Below are positions 1 to 11,728 of a stretch of 64,000 nt of DNA, piece after piece. Location of the stretch: NCBI RefSeq assembly GCF_008831285.2, contig NC_045139.1, positions 17,156,354 through 17,220,353 on the forward strand. Reading direction: 5' to 3'. The translations under genes and the position numbers were made by a program. This DNA is from Nymphaea colorata (Eukaryota > Streptophyta > Magnoliopsida > Nymphaeales > Nymphaeaceae). The notes beneath the pieces were generated by a model that saw only the letters and a program-made list of their open reading frames with translations, was not told the DNA's origin and searched no databases. How positions within the stretch are numbered: position 1 is the first letter of the stretch; each line of letters starts with the position of its first letter.

Positions 1-527
1 CAAAAAAAGGCAGGCTTAAGGCCTTTTTATTCCTCCTGCTTTTCGGGTTCAGAGTTACTCGGTGTTAGGTATACGGGTTGCGTCTTACTACATTAAAACA
101 CAAGAATATAGCGTCTACGAGAATCAAATTAAAAACCTGCATTTAGCCCGACTAGCTACGGTATGCCATTTGAAACGCAGATTTTAACAACGAAAATAAA
201 ATTAGTGATGAAAAAATTTCTTTGAAAGCCCTTGAGAGAAAGGAAAATGCAAATATGTGGTATTATTTTTTTACAATTACAGTCAGCATACAACAAACAA
301 AGAGGAGCGGAGTTCCCGGCTCTGAGTTTTACACAGTTAAAAAGAAAAGGGGGAAGAGAAAAAAAAAATATTATGGGGAGATCATTATAATTGTACTGTA
401 CATAAAGCCCACAGATAAGAAAAACTACTGCGCCATCTTTGTCCATACAAGTATAAACATGAGGCAGCTGTATGCGTCCGTATATGGTATACGGTCATCA
501 TCCGGCAACATTACGCATGCAATACGG
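1..527. other. 3' flank of the LOG gene; no gene seen
   Basis: AT-rich sequence beyond the stop codon of the minus-strand LOG gene, which would hold its 3' UTR and downstream DNA. The open frames here are low complexity and match no family I know. No RNA gene or repeat unit is evident. Confidence 0.5.
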
Positions 528-1303
528 TCAGTGTGCAATCTCCGATTTGTTGGAGTATCCCAGTTGTTCTATCTCCCACTGCAGCTTCGACGTGACTTCA
601 TCGCGCAGTGGCACGTATTCCTACAAAAATGCACTCATCAATCTACGTATAGCAAATTATACTATATACTGTATACATACATATCCATATAATATGAATT
701 CTGATCTAAACAACCAATTTTGTTTTTAGTCAAGTACTTAGTTTTGAGTCGTCTTGGTGTGCTTAACAAAATGTTGTCAAGATTATATGTACCAGGAACA
801 AATTTTTACCAAATGTAGCTTATGAGCTACGGGTTCTTACAAGAAAAAGATTTTTGAAAACTTTTAGCTTGCCCAATATTAGATGAGGAGCTCTAAACAA
901 GGGAATGGAACAAAAGAGTGACATCAACTAATCATTGCCTATCATGCCTCCATATATTATTGCAAGATGGTGTTCGTATACATAAATCCAGAAGCATTCT
1001 TTAAGTTCCTATCAGTAGGAAATAAATATTACTGAGCACATTTATATGCTAGCATTGGTCAATCTGACTAGCAGAACGTTTTAGTTAATGACAAAAGCAC
1101 ACCTAAGTTTAAATAATACTATCATCATACCTAACTCACAGCAGCAATTAAAAGCCTATATACAATAGTCTGTGCAAGTACCCATAGCATCTTAATGTCT
1201 TACAAATCGTTATCAAATTCATTTAAAAGTAACTAAAGTACAGGGCTTCATAAGAACAGAGCTGTTAGTGTTTCTTTCATGCATGACAACACATAACAGA
1301 AGT

Positions 1304-1374
<71 letters not shown>

Positions 1375-2773
1375 CTAGCTTGCAGATTAGTTCGTGGGCG
1401 GTTGGGGCAGACACAACGATGTGACGGGCAGCAGGTGTTATGAAGCCCTCATCCACGGCCTTGTCCACGAAGGAGAGCAGCGAATTGTAATATCCGTCAA
1501 CGTTCAACAGCCCCACCTTTCACCGCAGAAGAAAGGGAAAGAAGAATTAAAACAAAGGAGAAAAAATGTTTTTTTTTTTTAAAATAATGAACAAGATAAG
1601 ATGGTCTTTATTAATGGATAACACCAATTAATTAACAAAAATGACTGATATACAAAAGTTACCGGTTTATTGTGAATGCCCAATTGAGCCCATGTGATTA
1701 CTTCAAGCAGCTCTTCTAGTGTTCCATAGCCACCTGAATTACAAGACTCAAAGAAGAGAAAAACTTGGGTTTTAGTCCTCAAGGCAGACGATGAACACCA
1801 TAATTAAAGAACTAACAAAATGTTTAAACAACTATATATATAGACTGGTCTCTTTTAATTCATTTGTTCGGAACCTGTTCTTGGTTTGCAGTTTCTATTT
1901 CCAATAACTTGTTGAGATTAAGAAGTTTTCTGTTTTTAATCAGACACATCACGAGTGTTGAACTCTTAACCTCTCTTTTGTAAATGGAATCATATGAAAC
2001 GGAACAGTTAGAATCTTATATTCCAAGGAAAAGCAAGTTTAGTTGGCAGCGCTTATGATATCGAAGTTCAGAGTTGCAGGACTTAAATGGCCGTTGGGAT
2101 TTACGAAGGAAGAAAAGGGCAGCGTACCTGGCAGTGCAATGAAAGCGTCGGCTTGGCGAGCCATTTCTGCCTTTCTCTGGTGCATATTTGAGACGGGTCT
2201 CACCTCTCCCACCGTCACGCCGGTGATCTTTCAGAGACCAAGAACAGAGACACTCCTCAGTCTGTGGATTCTGAATTTTGGTAATAAACAGGAGGAATGT
2301 GATCATGAGAACTGCTTACCTCTCTAGGCATGAGGGTCTTGGGAATCACTCTGTAGCGTCGGAAAAATTGAAGACAACAAAGGAATGAGAGCATGAATGT
2401 GCGTGTGAGTGAGAGAGTAGTAGAGAGAGAAAGAGAGTAGTACCCCAACACGTGTCGGCCACCGTCATAAACGGCTTGAGAGACGAGGCCCATCAAGCCA
2501 ATGCTGCCACCACCATACACCAGATCAATGCTTCTCTCCACCTTCCAACAGGGTCAGGTCTCATGTCAGAGCAGAGCGCCGGAAAATTTTCAGTTCCGAT
2601 AAATCGAAGAAGAAGCACGGAATGGAAAAAGGAAATAAGGAGAGATTCCGTACCAATTCCTTCCCCAGTTGGGTGGCAGCAATCTGATAGCTCGGCTTCT
2701 TCCCCGGGCTGCTGCCGCAGAAGACACATATCCTCCTGAACTTGGATTTCGTTAGCTCATGTTGGGAGTCCAT
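528..2773 (-). CDS. LOG: Cytokinin riboside 5'-monophosphate phosphoribohydrolase, LOG family (7 exons)
   Basis: LOG enzymes release active free-base cytokinin from cytokinin nucleotides in one step, in the cytosol or nucleus. Exons read on the minus strand are 2773-2654, 2541-2444, 2350-2320, 2227-2128, 1733-1663, 1516-1373 and 620-528. All introns are GT-AG and all phases join, giving 657 nt (218 aa plus stop), the usual LOG length. The start is the ATG at 2773, followed by the N-terminal [12 protein letters not shown] segment (about residues 18-29). [11 protein letters not shown] follows at about 49-59. The lysine-decarboxylase-like catalytic signature PGGYGTLEE lies at 116-124, split by intron 4, just after [20 protein letters not shown]. 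The C-terminus ([20 protein letters not shown]) is in the last small exon after a 752-nt intron. No broken residue is visible. The family assignment is firm; which LOG paralogue it is cannot be told. Confidence 0.96.
1307..1371. repeat. Compound (AT)n(GA)n microsatellite in LOG intron 6
   Basis: About 36 nt of AT dinucleotides followed by about 29 nt of GA. In the minus-strand gene it reads as CT then AT and starts directly at the 5' splice site of intron 6 (exon ends CTAGAG, intron begins GTCTCTCT), so the donor is fused to the repeat. Confidence 0.97.
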
Positions 2774-3200
2774 GGCAGAAACAAACGGCTCTCTCTCTCT
2801 CTCGCTCTCGCTCTCAAAGTCAATGGGGACTAGAAAAATTCAAGACAGAAGGGGAACAGAATTTGAAAGTGAAAAAAGCAGAGAAGAGAGTGGTCTTCAC
2901 GAAGGAAATCGTTCCGAGATAGAGAGAGAGGAGGCACTGGTTTCTCTCTCTCTCTCTCTCTCTCTCTGAATGGGGAGTGAAAGAGGTTTAGAAGGAAAGA
3001 AAGAGACTTGGGGACGGAAGGAAAACAGAGCGGAATGAGAGTGGTCCTGAACAGAAGATAAGAGAGAGATAGATAGAGAGAGAGAGAGAGAGAGAATGGG
3101 AGTAGAGGAGGAGGAGGAGGAGAAGAAGGCTGTGGTTGGGAGGTTGTATAGCAGAGAGGGAGGAGAGAATCAATAAAAAAAGGCTTTTGTCATGCCGAAT
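2774..3200 (-). promoter_or_regulatory. LOG 5' flank, GA/CT-rich leader and proximal promoter
   Basis: The region upstream of the LOG ATG is dominated by purine/pyrimidine-biased DNA. It has CT blocks on the plus strand at about 2793-2815 and 2943-2967, and a GA block at about 3063-3093. GA/CT tracts of this kind are common in plant 5' UTRs and core promoters and are recognised by BPC/GAGA-binding proteins (family knowledge). No convincing TATA box was found, so the transcription start is not placed. Confidence 0.45.
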
Positions 3201-4360
3201 TTTGTTTGGAGTTTAGCTCTGATCCCTTGAATCCACAAGCACTCATCAACCCAGTTTCCTACTCTTTCCTCACCCCCTACACCCATCTCTCTCTCTCTCT
3301 CTCTACCCATTTGCAATTTTCTTGTGGGTCAGAAGGCCTGCGTCTCTTGTACTTTTCACAGTTTTTTTTTCAAAAGATTCAACGACTCTCTCTCTCTCTC
3401 TCTGTCTTTTTATTTTGATTTCGGTGGGGAGATAAACAGGAAGAGAATTTGAAGTGGCTGACCGTGTGTCTCTCTGTCCGCGCAATAATGGTTTTCCCTT
3501 GACCGTTTTCACGTCCCTAATTCCTTTCCTCTCCCCAACTCCTCAATTTAATGTGCTCTTCTACGCCACCACAACTACCCAAACCTTTAATTTGGCCAAC
3601 GAGCGTCCTTTTTTGCTTCTCTGCTGCTGCCCAATAGAGGAACCCTTGTCATGTTTTCCCTCTTTCACACCCTTCCTTCTCTCCTTTTCTCCAGATAGCT
3701 CATTCTCTTTTCACTTTCACCTTCACTCACTGGTTGTTGGCAATTTACTCAACTGTTTTAGGTCATTTGTTGTTGTTGGCAGGCTTGAAAAGAGTGCAAC
3801 AATCGAATGTTCATGGATTCATCCTGATCCTCTTGCTTTTGTTCTTGTTCTGTTTTTCGTGTCTTTTGTTTTCGTTTTCTTTGTTAAATGTTCTCTTATG
3901 ACTTTTTATCTTCTTCTATTGCCTTGGTAGATTGGTGACTCCTTGTCACTAGGTTTTGTTTTTCAATGAATTTCTATTTTGTCAGCTCTCTCTTCTCTCT
4001 CTCCCGCATAGACAATTCTGAATAACTTGAAACGAGGCAGGGCCGAAGCGATCTTCTTCATTGCTCCTTTTAGTTTAAGTTTATTGTAACTCACTTATTA
4101 TTAAATATGGACAATAATAAAAGAAATAGTCTGGTTAACACTTGTTCATGTCCTTTCATACGACCCAGTTTACTAAATAATTCAATGGTAATAACGACAT
4201 TAATCCGGAATAGTGCTTAGGCCAGTCGCTGGTAAGCAGCTAGTCTCTTAGTTCCAGTAGCATGAGTGTTATCTCTTGCTCTTGCTATGGCCTTGAGGGC
4301 GAGGGAAATAACCCGAGAAATTCGCTCGACTATGATGCAACTTTCTCAAATCAAAACAAA
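3201..4360. other. Intergenic, CT-rich; no supported gene
   Basis: Pyrimidine-rich stretches (CT runs at about 3288-3304 and 3386-3403) create long open frames, such as 3454-3930, rich in Phe, Leu and Ser. These have no family features or splice context, and I regard them as compositional artefacts. It may be upstream regulatory DNA of the LOG gene. Confidence 0.5.
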
Positions 4361-4560
4361 AAGAAAGAAAGAAAGAAAGAAAGAAAGGACACTAATGCCA
4401 AGTACTCTTGTTCACTCGAACTAGTAAAATTCTAAGTCAACGCGCTCCTTCATTGGAGCAAGCACACTGTTTACCACAATGAGATTTGAACCCATGACCA
4501 ACCACTTGCTAGTCGAGCTTTTTCCATGATTGTGCTCACCACTAGGGTTTTTCTCTAGTT
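4361..4560 (-). mobile_element. Possible tRNA-derived SINE fragment next to a (GAAA)n tract
   Basis: On the minus strand, GGGTTCAAATCTC (about 4484-4496) matches the RNA polymerase III B-box consensus. A TAGTGGTGAGCA-like A-box candidate lies about 40 nt upstream. The plus-strand (GAAA)n at 4361-4387 reads as a (TTTC)n tail on the minus strand. This is the layout of a plant SINE, but the tRNA-related head is short and no target-site duplication was established. It could be chance. Confidence 0.3.
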
Positions 4561-5582
4561 TTCTTAATGTTAGAAAGCAAAGGCCGGAAGAGCTTTAGTG
4601 AAGCACAAGAGGGCCAAACATACTTGTGCAACACAACAAGGAAGCGATTGATTGTCAATGTATAGGTGGTCAGTTGGTCCTATAGGAGTGCACTCACCTA
4701 GTGGTTGGTGTACAATGGTTAGGTGTGGTTTTTTGTAGTGTTGCCTAGAATCCAACTCATGCACATCCCTACCTAGGGTTGCGACTGCGCGGAATTTGGC
4801 GACAAGGTTTTAGCATTATTGGCAGTAGGAGATTCGCACCTACCCCGACTACGAATGTGGTTACATGTTGTGGATCTGACTTGTTTGCAACGCAACCCCA
4901 AATGGTAGATTTCTGAACTTAATCTCGGGATTTCTTCGCTTAATCAAGTTTGATCATACTACTAATCACATGCAACTCGATCTTTCAGGTGGGTTCAGAA
5001 CTTATGACATGCAAGTCAAGCTTACATCCAGTGATATCGGTAAACTGTGCAATTGAAGGCTGAACTGGGTTCAATTAACCGGGTTTGGTAAACAAAAATA
5101 AGATCTGATTAGCAATCAAAATTTGGATTTGACATACAATCTTACATCAAAAGAAATTTGAATCCTCTAAAAACGATAGAATAGGGGCCGAACTCGGCCA
5201 CGATAACAAATGGATAAGCTTTTTCATCGTGGCTTGCTCTTCTTTTTAGGTGTAAAGCAGTGTCCGACCGACCAACCAACAAGCATTAGCTCTCCCGAAA
5301 AAATACATATAACCTAAGTAACTCTGTACAAACTTGAGGTTGATTATCAAACACTAACCATGGTTTTGCACCACATCTCTTAAACCTGACCAATGAATGG
5401 TCAGATCTGGTCGGGCTAAATTTCTAACAAGGAGGCAACACCTGTAGTAGGTTGTAGGGTTCATAGCAACTTCCAATACCAAATAAGACAGGTGACATTT
5501 GTCTCTATGGCATTTTACATAAAGCCAATCGGCTTGGAAGAAGCCTATTCGAAGACGCATATATGTCACGATTGTCACAAAC

Positions 5583-5624
<42 letters not shown>

Positions 5625-8600
5625 AATTCACCGAATCGAGCCGAACCAGTTTGCCATCAATTCAATTTGATTCGAAGCAGCCGATTCTGATAACATTTTG
5701 GAATCGGGCCAAACCAGTTTGTCATCAATTCGATTGGAATCGGCCGATTCTGAGACAGCAATAAAGTATTTTACATTGTCAGTTAATAATTAAATAAACT
5801 AAAAACTTTAAACATCATATTGCCCCTAAGTGTTTGGAATGATTAGGGTAGACAGCTCTTTTGTTTTGTTGTTTTTTTTTTTTAAATTTTCTTTTTGGTA
5901 TAATTATTTTCATCTTTCTTCTTTCTTACTGGTGCCGACTTTCGAAAAACCATTTAATATGTACAACTTCCAGCACGGTATGATTGAGACCTTGACGTTG
6001 AATTTCTTCATCTTTACTTTTTGAAAGTAATATGGATTCTTTTGCTTTCTATTTTGTTTCTTCTATTTATAACGACAAGAACGTTTAGAACAGTCAAAAA
6101 ATTTTATTTGCTCACAGGGCTGCAAGTTTGGGAGATTTACCCAAGAAAAATGAAAGATGAGATTTGTGACATCCCATGCATCTCCAACGTCAATATTAAT
6201 ATTAAATTAACAGCTAGGTATAGGCTCTACCTCAAATTGCGTGCCGCCGGCTACTGGCCGTTGGATAGGCCGGTGAAACCCTATCTAAACCCTAGGATTG
6301 ATTCCCTAACAGATCATTCCGGTGGCCCTGCCTGGTTGGTGTTCTCCAGGAACAAAGGCACTTCCCCTACATTTATCATGAAAAAAAAGATATAGATCCA
6401 TTAAGTGATGTTTGTCTTTATATAGATTTTTCCTTGTCTCAAGGAATAAAGAATGTTTATATGGTTACGCAAAGCATGTGGCTTGGATTTGAAGTGGTCT
6501 GTAAGAAGTTTGCTTAGCACAACTTAGCTATATGTTGAGATTTACATTCAGATTAACATCATGTGTTGTCAATTAACTTAAAATTGATTGTTGCATCAGT
6601 TTGAATTTGGATTTACAAAACATTTAAGATCTGATTTGGATTTAGACACAAAACTATATATTGAATCTATCTTCAATTAGTAAACAGTTTCTATTTTGTT
6701 TGCCAAACTTGACCAACTGGGTTTGATTGAGTTCAAGATGGTAGGTCCAATTTTATCGGATTTCTCTGAAGAGACTGAAAAAGGAGATGCAACAAAAAAA
6801 CCTTCTCACGAGGACATCCATCCAGTACTACTCTTGCCCAAACAAGTTTGACTTTAGAGTTTTGATGGGATCCATCGCGTCGTTAATACTGGCATGATTG
6901 AACAAATTTGATTAGATGATTGACAAACCGAAATCTTTGTTCTTATCTTCTCGTGAAGACTATTCTGTGTTTATCACATGGTCATGATGTCATTATTGAG
7001 AAAATCTAACAATATTCGAGTTTTCTCTTGTTTTTCTCAATAAAATCTAGCGAACTACTATGACAATATACAAAATATATGCAAATAAACATCACAAAAA
7101 TGAAAAGAACGTAAAAGAACATATGGGTATTGTTACGCTACATGTTTCTTCTCCATCTTTCATTTTTCCTTTAAGATCTTACCATGGAAGGGACGATATC
7201 TGATATCTGTGACTCTGCAGCAGCAGGCATATCATTTTCATATTGGTTGGAAAAAGTTGGCCCTTTGCATGTGAAAACAAAGAACTACACGAAGGAATTA
7301 TAAAGGAGAAAATTAGGGGATCAACACAGGAATATTCTCATCCAAGGCCGTCGAATGAATGAGAGATGATAGAAGCAAAGGGTTGGGACAACTAGTGCAT
7401 GGTCCACAGGCAGGAAATGGGTGTCAAGGAGTCACGGCAAACAGTTTTTATTTTATGACGCAGAATTCCGCGCAGGTGCATTACGTGTTCATCTTTCCTA
7501 GCTGTCCAATCGAATGAATCTCGGGTGTCCACTCTTCGCCGGCTACAGTACACGTAATCTTGGCCGTCCGGCGCCGGCGCCGGCGAGGGAGCCGGCCGGC
7601 TGTCCCCGGATGGTCCAGATTGATGTGTCATGTCCATGGCTTTTGTTTGAATGCAACTTTTTTCCGGTGAAAGTGGTGATGCAACGTGTCGTTTTCCCGG
7701 TGGCTTCGGAGAGGATGGCCTACCATGTGGATGCCCTTTGCTTTTGCTGGTTGGCACATTTGACTTGGCTTTTTTTTTTCCTTTTTAAGAACTTCATTTT
7801 CTCACGCAATGGAAAAAAAATTGTGGCTTTGGACAACCTTCTGATTGGTTTCAGGAGATATTTCTCCAGTATGTGCATCCGAGAACTAAAAGGTTCAAAT
7901 TTTTAAGAAAATCAAAATAAACCATAAAAGATGAATTAAATGATTAATAAATAGTGGAAAATACAATAAACAAATTGTTGTTGGAAAAATTAAACTCAAT
8001 GATGTTGCATTAATTTTGCATGTGTTGTTTTTATTTGGATAGCCGAGTCGAGTCGAGTCAAGTCGAGTAGTTTCTATCGCACACCTCATTGGCTGAGATT
8101 TTGATGTAATAGCCAATTAATTATATCAAACATGACCATATCTTTTCCTGCTTTTGGAACAGTTGCTTAGGCTAATATTTTTTCTCTTTTTTTGTCCAAT
8201 AAGAAATAAATAAATGAAAAAAAAAACAAAAAAAAAAAAGATTCAGCTATGTAACTTTTTGTTTTGACGAAATGAATTTCACAATGATAGTTGGGTGTTC
8301 AATGAATCTATCTCAAATATTATAATAGTTAAAACCATTATTTCACTACATATGGACCAAATTCATTGGACATTTCCTGAATGTTCTTACTACCAAACGA
8401 CTCCACAGAATCAATAATGTTATTTGTCTTTTTGAACTCAAAATATTGATTACTCAAAGACAACAGTGATTTTGGGTGCTGGAATTTTTCAAATTCATTT
8501 GGCAATCGCCAATGCAAGTTAGGCTTCAAATTTGTCCTTATGAGGTCAAATAATTCTACCCATTTATGTCACATAACTCCAAATTAAGTAGCTGTTAATT

Positions 8601-8689
8601 AAAAAAGAAAAAAGCGAAAAAGAACAAAATAACTGATGCCATGTCTTTATGTCAATCATCTTTTCCAAATTAAATAATGATCTAAACTG
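4561..8689. other. Intergenic, degenerate; microsatellites only
   Basis: AT-rich DNA with no supported gene. It contains a (TA)n tract at 5587-5620, a short GC-rich GCCGGC-like patch near 7568-7601, and A/T homopolymers. ORFs around 6021-6395 and 7392-7906 have no domain or splice evidence. Degenerate motifs of the type found in decayed retroelements are scattered at 5030-5130 and 6550-6740. Confidence 0.5.
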
Positions 8690-11560
8690 TTGATTTGTCT
8701 TATTCAATGGTCTCATTACTTTATATAATCAGATTTGTCCTTGCATGATTCATCATAAAGTATTAGAAAAAGGCCTGCTTATATAATGTAATTTAATAAA
8801 GAAAAACGATTGGATTCAGCCATATAATGGGAGAAAAGGAGAAAATGCATCAAACGTAATAATACCTAAAAGTGGAACGAAGAGAAAACTTGTGTAGTGA
8901 GAGAAATGACAAAAGAACCAAATTGAAGAGTTGCGTGAAAAATGATACAAAACTTAATAGGGAATTATAAGTCTTCTACTTTTTGTCTATTCCAAGTCGG
9001 TGACGAAGCAGCTTCCTACTTTTTAATAAAGTTTTCGACATTCGAGGCCGTGCTCTACATATTGTCAATAAAGAAAATTGTAGCTAGAAGACTTTTGTCC
9101 AAGACATCTTATCCGTATTAAAAACAGTAAGCTTTGATGATACTTGATTCATATTTTAACCAATTAGTCTCTCTATATATATCAACGTACAGGTGTTTGT
9201 TTGCGTAAACTTAGGCAACAAATATTCTGCTAGTTTACGTGGTCTCATTTGTTTATGGTATTAGCATATTAGTAGGTTTGACCACTTGTAGTCCGGTACT
9301 AATATTCTAACCTTTTGGTCAAAAGGTCAACTCATATCTTAAGTATGTGAAACCGTTGAAAAAAACAAGGTAAATAAAAGAGTGGTAAATAAAAGAGAAC
9401 CGTGGTGAAGAATATTTGGATTGAAAGATTTACCCGAACCAATAGACTTCGAGAGGTAATAGTGTAATGGGCGGTAAAATGGTCTAGCTCCTATACCAAC
9501 TCATGTTTGAATCATGCAATGGTAACTATTATGTTTCAGTGCACTCTTTTTATGAACCGTAAAAGGTCCTAAAGCAATCCAAGGAAGAGGACAAAGAGGG
9601 TAGGGGCCAGTGGTCTCACTTAAGGGTAGTAGAATGAAAAAAAAAATGCGTGAACCAATAGACTACCATCTCTCTTTCTCTCTCTCTCTTAGTGAGTGCG
9701 ATGACCTGGTTAACAAGGCTAACAAAAGACTTGTTGGCTGGAAAGGCACTCTCTTATCCTACTCTTGAGAGATTATGCCTAATAAACCATGTTCTACTTT
9801 GTCCTGTCAGGTATTGGGCAGCCATTTTTAAGTTCCCAGTGGAAAAAAAAAAAATCAACACCCAGTTCTACCAATGACTCAAAAGGGAGACACCTGATTG
9901 CTTGGAAAACTATTTGTCGGCACCGTGATGAAGGAGGATTGGTATTTTGAGTTTGAGCACGCATGCTATGAGCACTCATTGCTCTCCATCTTTGCAAGAG
10001 GGAGAAGATTCGACAAAATTTGTCCATGATTCAGGCAATTGCCCACACCAGCCTATATGATTTGGACCGAATTTTAACAAGGAATATTATAGTGGTGGTT
10101 CTCCTTCATATTATGAGATGTTGGCAAATGTGCTTTGGTATTGGAATCTATGGCTTACTAGGAATAGAAGACTTCATGAAGGTGCCCTACCTTGTCTTGA
10201 TGTTCTGCCATCTAGGACATGGGCGAACTGTATTGACTGCTTCCTTACTAAAGTCTACGAGCAGAACAAGGATTATTTGTATAAAATGTTACATGCAAAC
10301 TTGTTGTAGCTACATGGAAAGCTGGCTCCTATGGCAAAGTGTGTTTTGATAGCAGGTTTTTTCTCAATTCAGAAGTTAATGGTGAAGCAATGTTGTGCAA
10401 CCTTTTTTGAATATAGCTGACATGAGCTTCCTACTAGTGTCCGATAACAAGACCTGGTTAGGTAGACTGACTCGTTTTCTTGAAGGCAAGATTGGCTTTC
10501 TTGCTGGGTTAGCTAACATTAGAGATATCAACAGTAGACTTACCATTCTCCGAACGAACCCTTCTATAGATACTGTTGCTTTGCTGTTCAAACTTGTACA
10601 TACCAGTTAGGTTACTGGTTTTTGATTCCCCACTTATATAGCAATTTTTGTCATTATCCTGTTTAATAAATTGTAGGAGGCCAATCCTCTAGCACGGGGG
10701 TTGTCCTCCAAACTCCAAACTATACACACACTAAGGATACGCCTGCACACTTTACATGCAAGTGGAGGAAGGGCGGAGTCAGAAAAAATTTCTGGAGGGA
10801 CATTCTTTCAATAGTTTATATATCCTAAGGGGCTCTCATATAAATAAGAAAGTAAATATTTGAAATCGTCAATGTAAAGACAAATAAATATTACGGGGCT
10901 GATTTGGGCAACTGCCTACACTAGCCTATATGTGGTGCCGGAGCAAGGGGGCAAGTTGGGGCCATGACATGCCCTTTAAATTGAGAATAAAGGAATTTAA
11001 TATCTTAAAAAATTTTAACTTGACACCTTAAGAAATTTTAGAAAAACCAAATGGGATCTTGTAAATATTTCAATACACACAATTTGCCCATACTTATATA
11101 TAACTCATGTCATAAGACTATTTAGGGGACATTTAGATGATACCTCAAATTCAAGTTTTGGAAATAAAACTTGGTTTTGCTTCTAAAACTAGGTTTTTGG
11201 AGTGCTTACATGCCATCAAATATGGGTTTAAGTAACACATAGTGTAGACAAAACCTAGTTTTATGAAATGAAGTGAACAACCTGACCTCTCTCGAGTTAT
11301 TCATAAACAACTAAGTTTATGCCATCTCAACAGATAAACCAAGTTTTCAAGTTTCATTAAAAAAATTGGTTTGCATAAAACCAAGTTTTCACAAAATTGG
11401 GTTAGATGAGGGTGCCATTCAAATACTTTGGTAGTTCTGTGAAAATGATGTTTTTTAATGAGTTTTGAAAACTTGGTTTATGTGTTTAGCCGACATACTG
11501 CAGTTGGCAGGGCGGGTCTTGATTTTTACTCCACTTGAAAATTTAGGTTTAGTGATTTTT
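8690..11560. repeat. Duplicated block A, copy 1 (A1)
   Basis: Long stretches reappear about 4.5 kb downstream in copy A2. Examples: 9068 onward matches 13609 onward, 9461 matches 14010, 9890 matches 14410, 10680 matches 14878, and 11110-11520 matches 15310-15715. The copies differ by substitutions and indels, including about 330 bp present here (8735-9060) and missing in A2. The block holds a LINE remnant (9690-10310) and ends with a segment rich in CAAAACCAAGTTTT-like complementary motifs. No intact gene is present. Confidence 0.85.
9690..10310 (+). mobile_element. LINE (non-LTR retrotransposon) remnant, C-terminal reverse-transcriptase / zf-RVT region
   Basis: Translated pieces match the conserved region after plant LINE reverse transcriptase. 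A segment around 9737-9840 reads roughly LSYPTLERLCLINHVLL then YWAAIFKFPV. At about 9888-9950 a frame gives HLIAWKTIC followed by RDEGGLVF, and at 10118-10309 there is LWYWNLWLTRNRRLHEG. These correspond to the usual L1-like order (LSYAGRLQLI, then CRPKKEGGLG, then a W-x-RN-R motif). The pieces lie in different frames and are separated by indels, so the element is dead. Neither the 5' RT domain nor the endonuclease is present. Confidence 0.8.
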
Positions 11561-11694
11561 TTTTTAAACCTAATTTTGATATTGCCCAAATACTCTATAA
11601 ATGATGTTTTGGAGCAAAACAACCTTTTAGATTGTCATCAAATCGAACTCTATGTGTATTAATTATTTACACACACACACAGAAACAAACACAT

Positions 11695-11728
<34 letters not shown>

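Noticed and set aside
3454..3930. 158-codon open frame upstream of the LOG gene
   Set aside because: Composition is pyrimidine-driven (Phe, Leu, Ser runs). There is no domain and no homology I recognise, and it sits in CT-rich promoter-like DNA.
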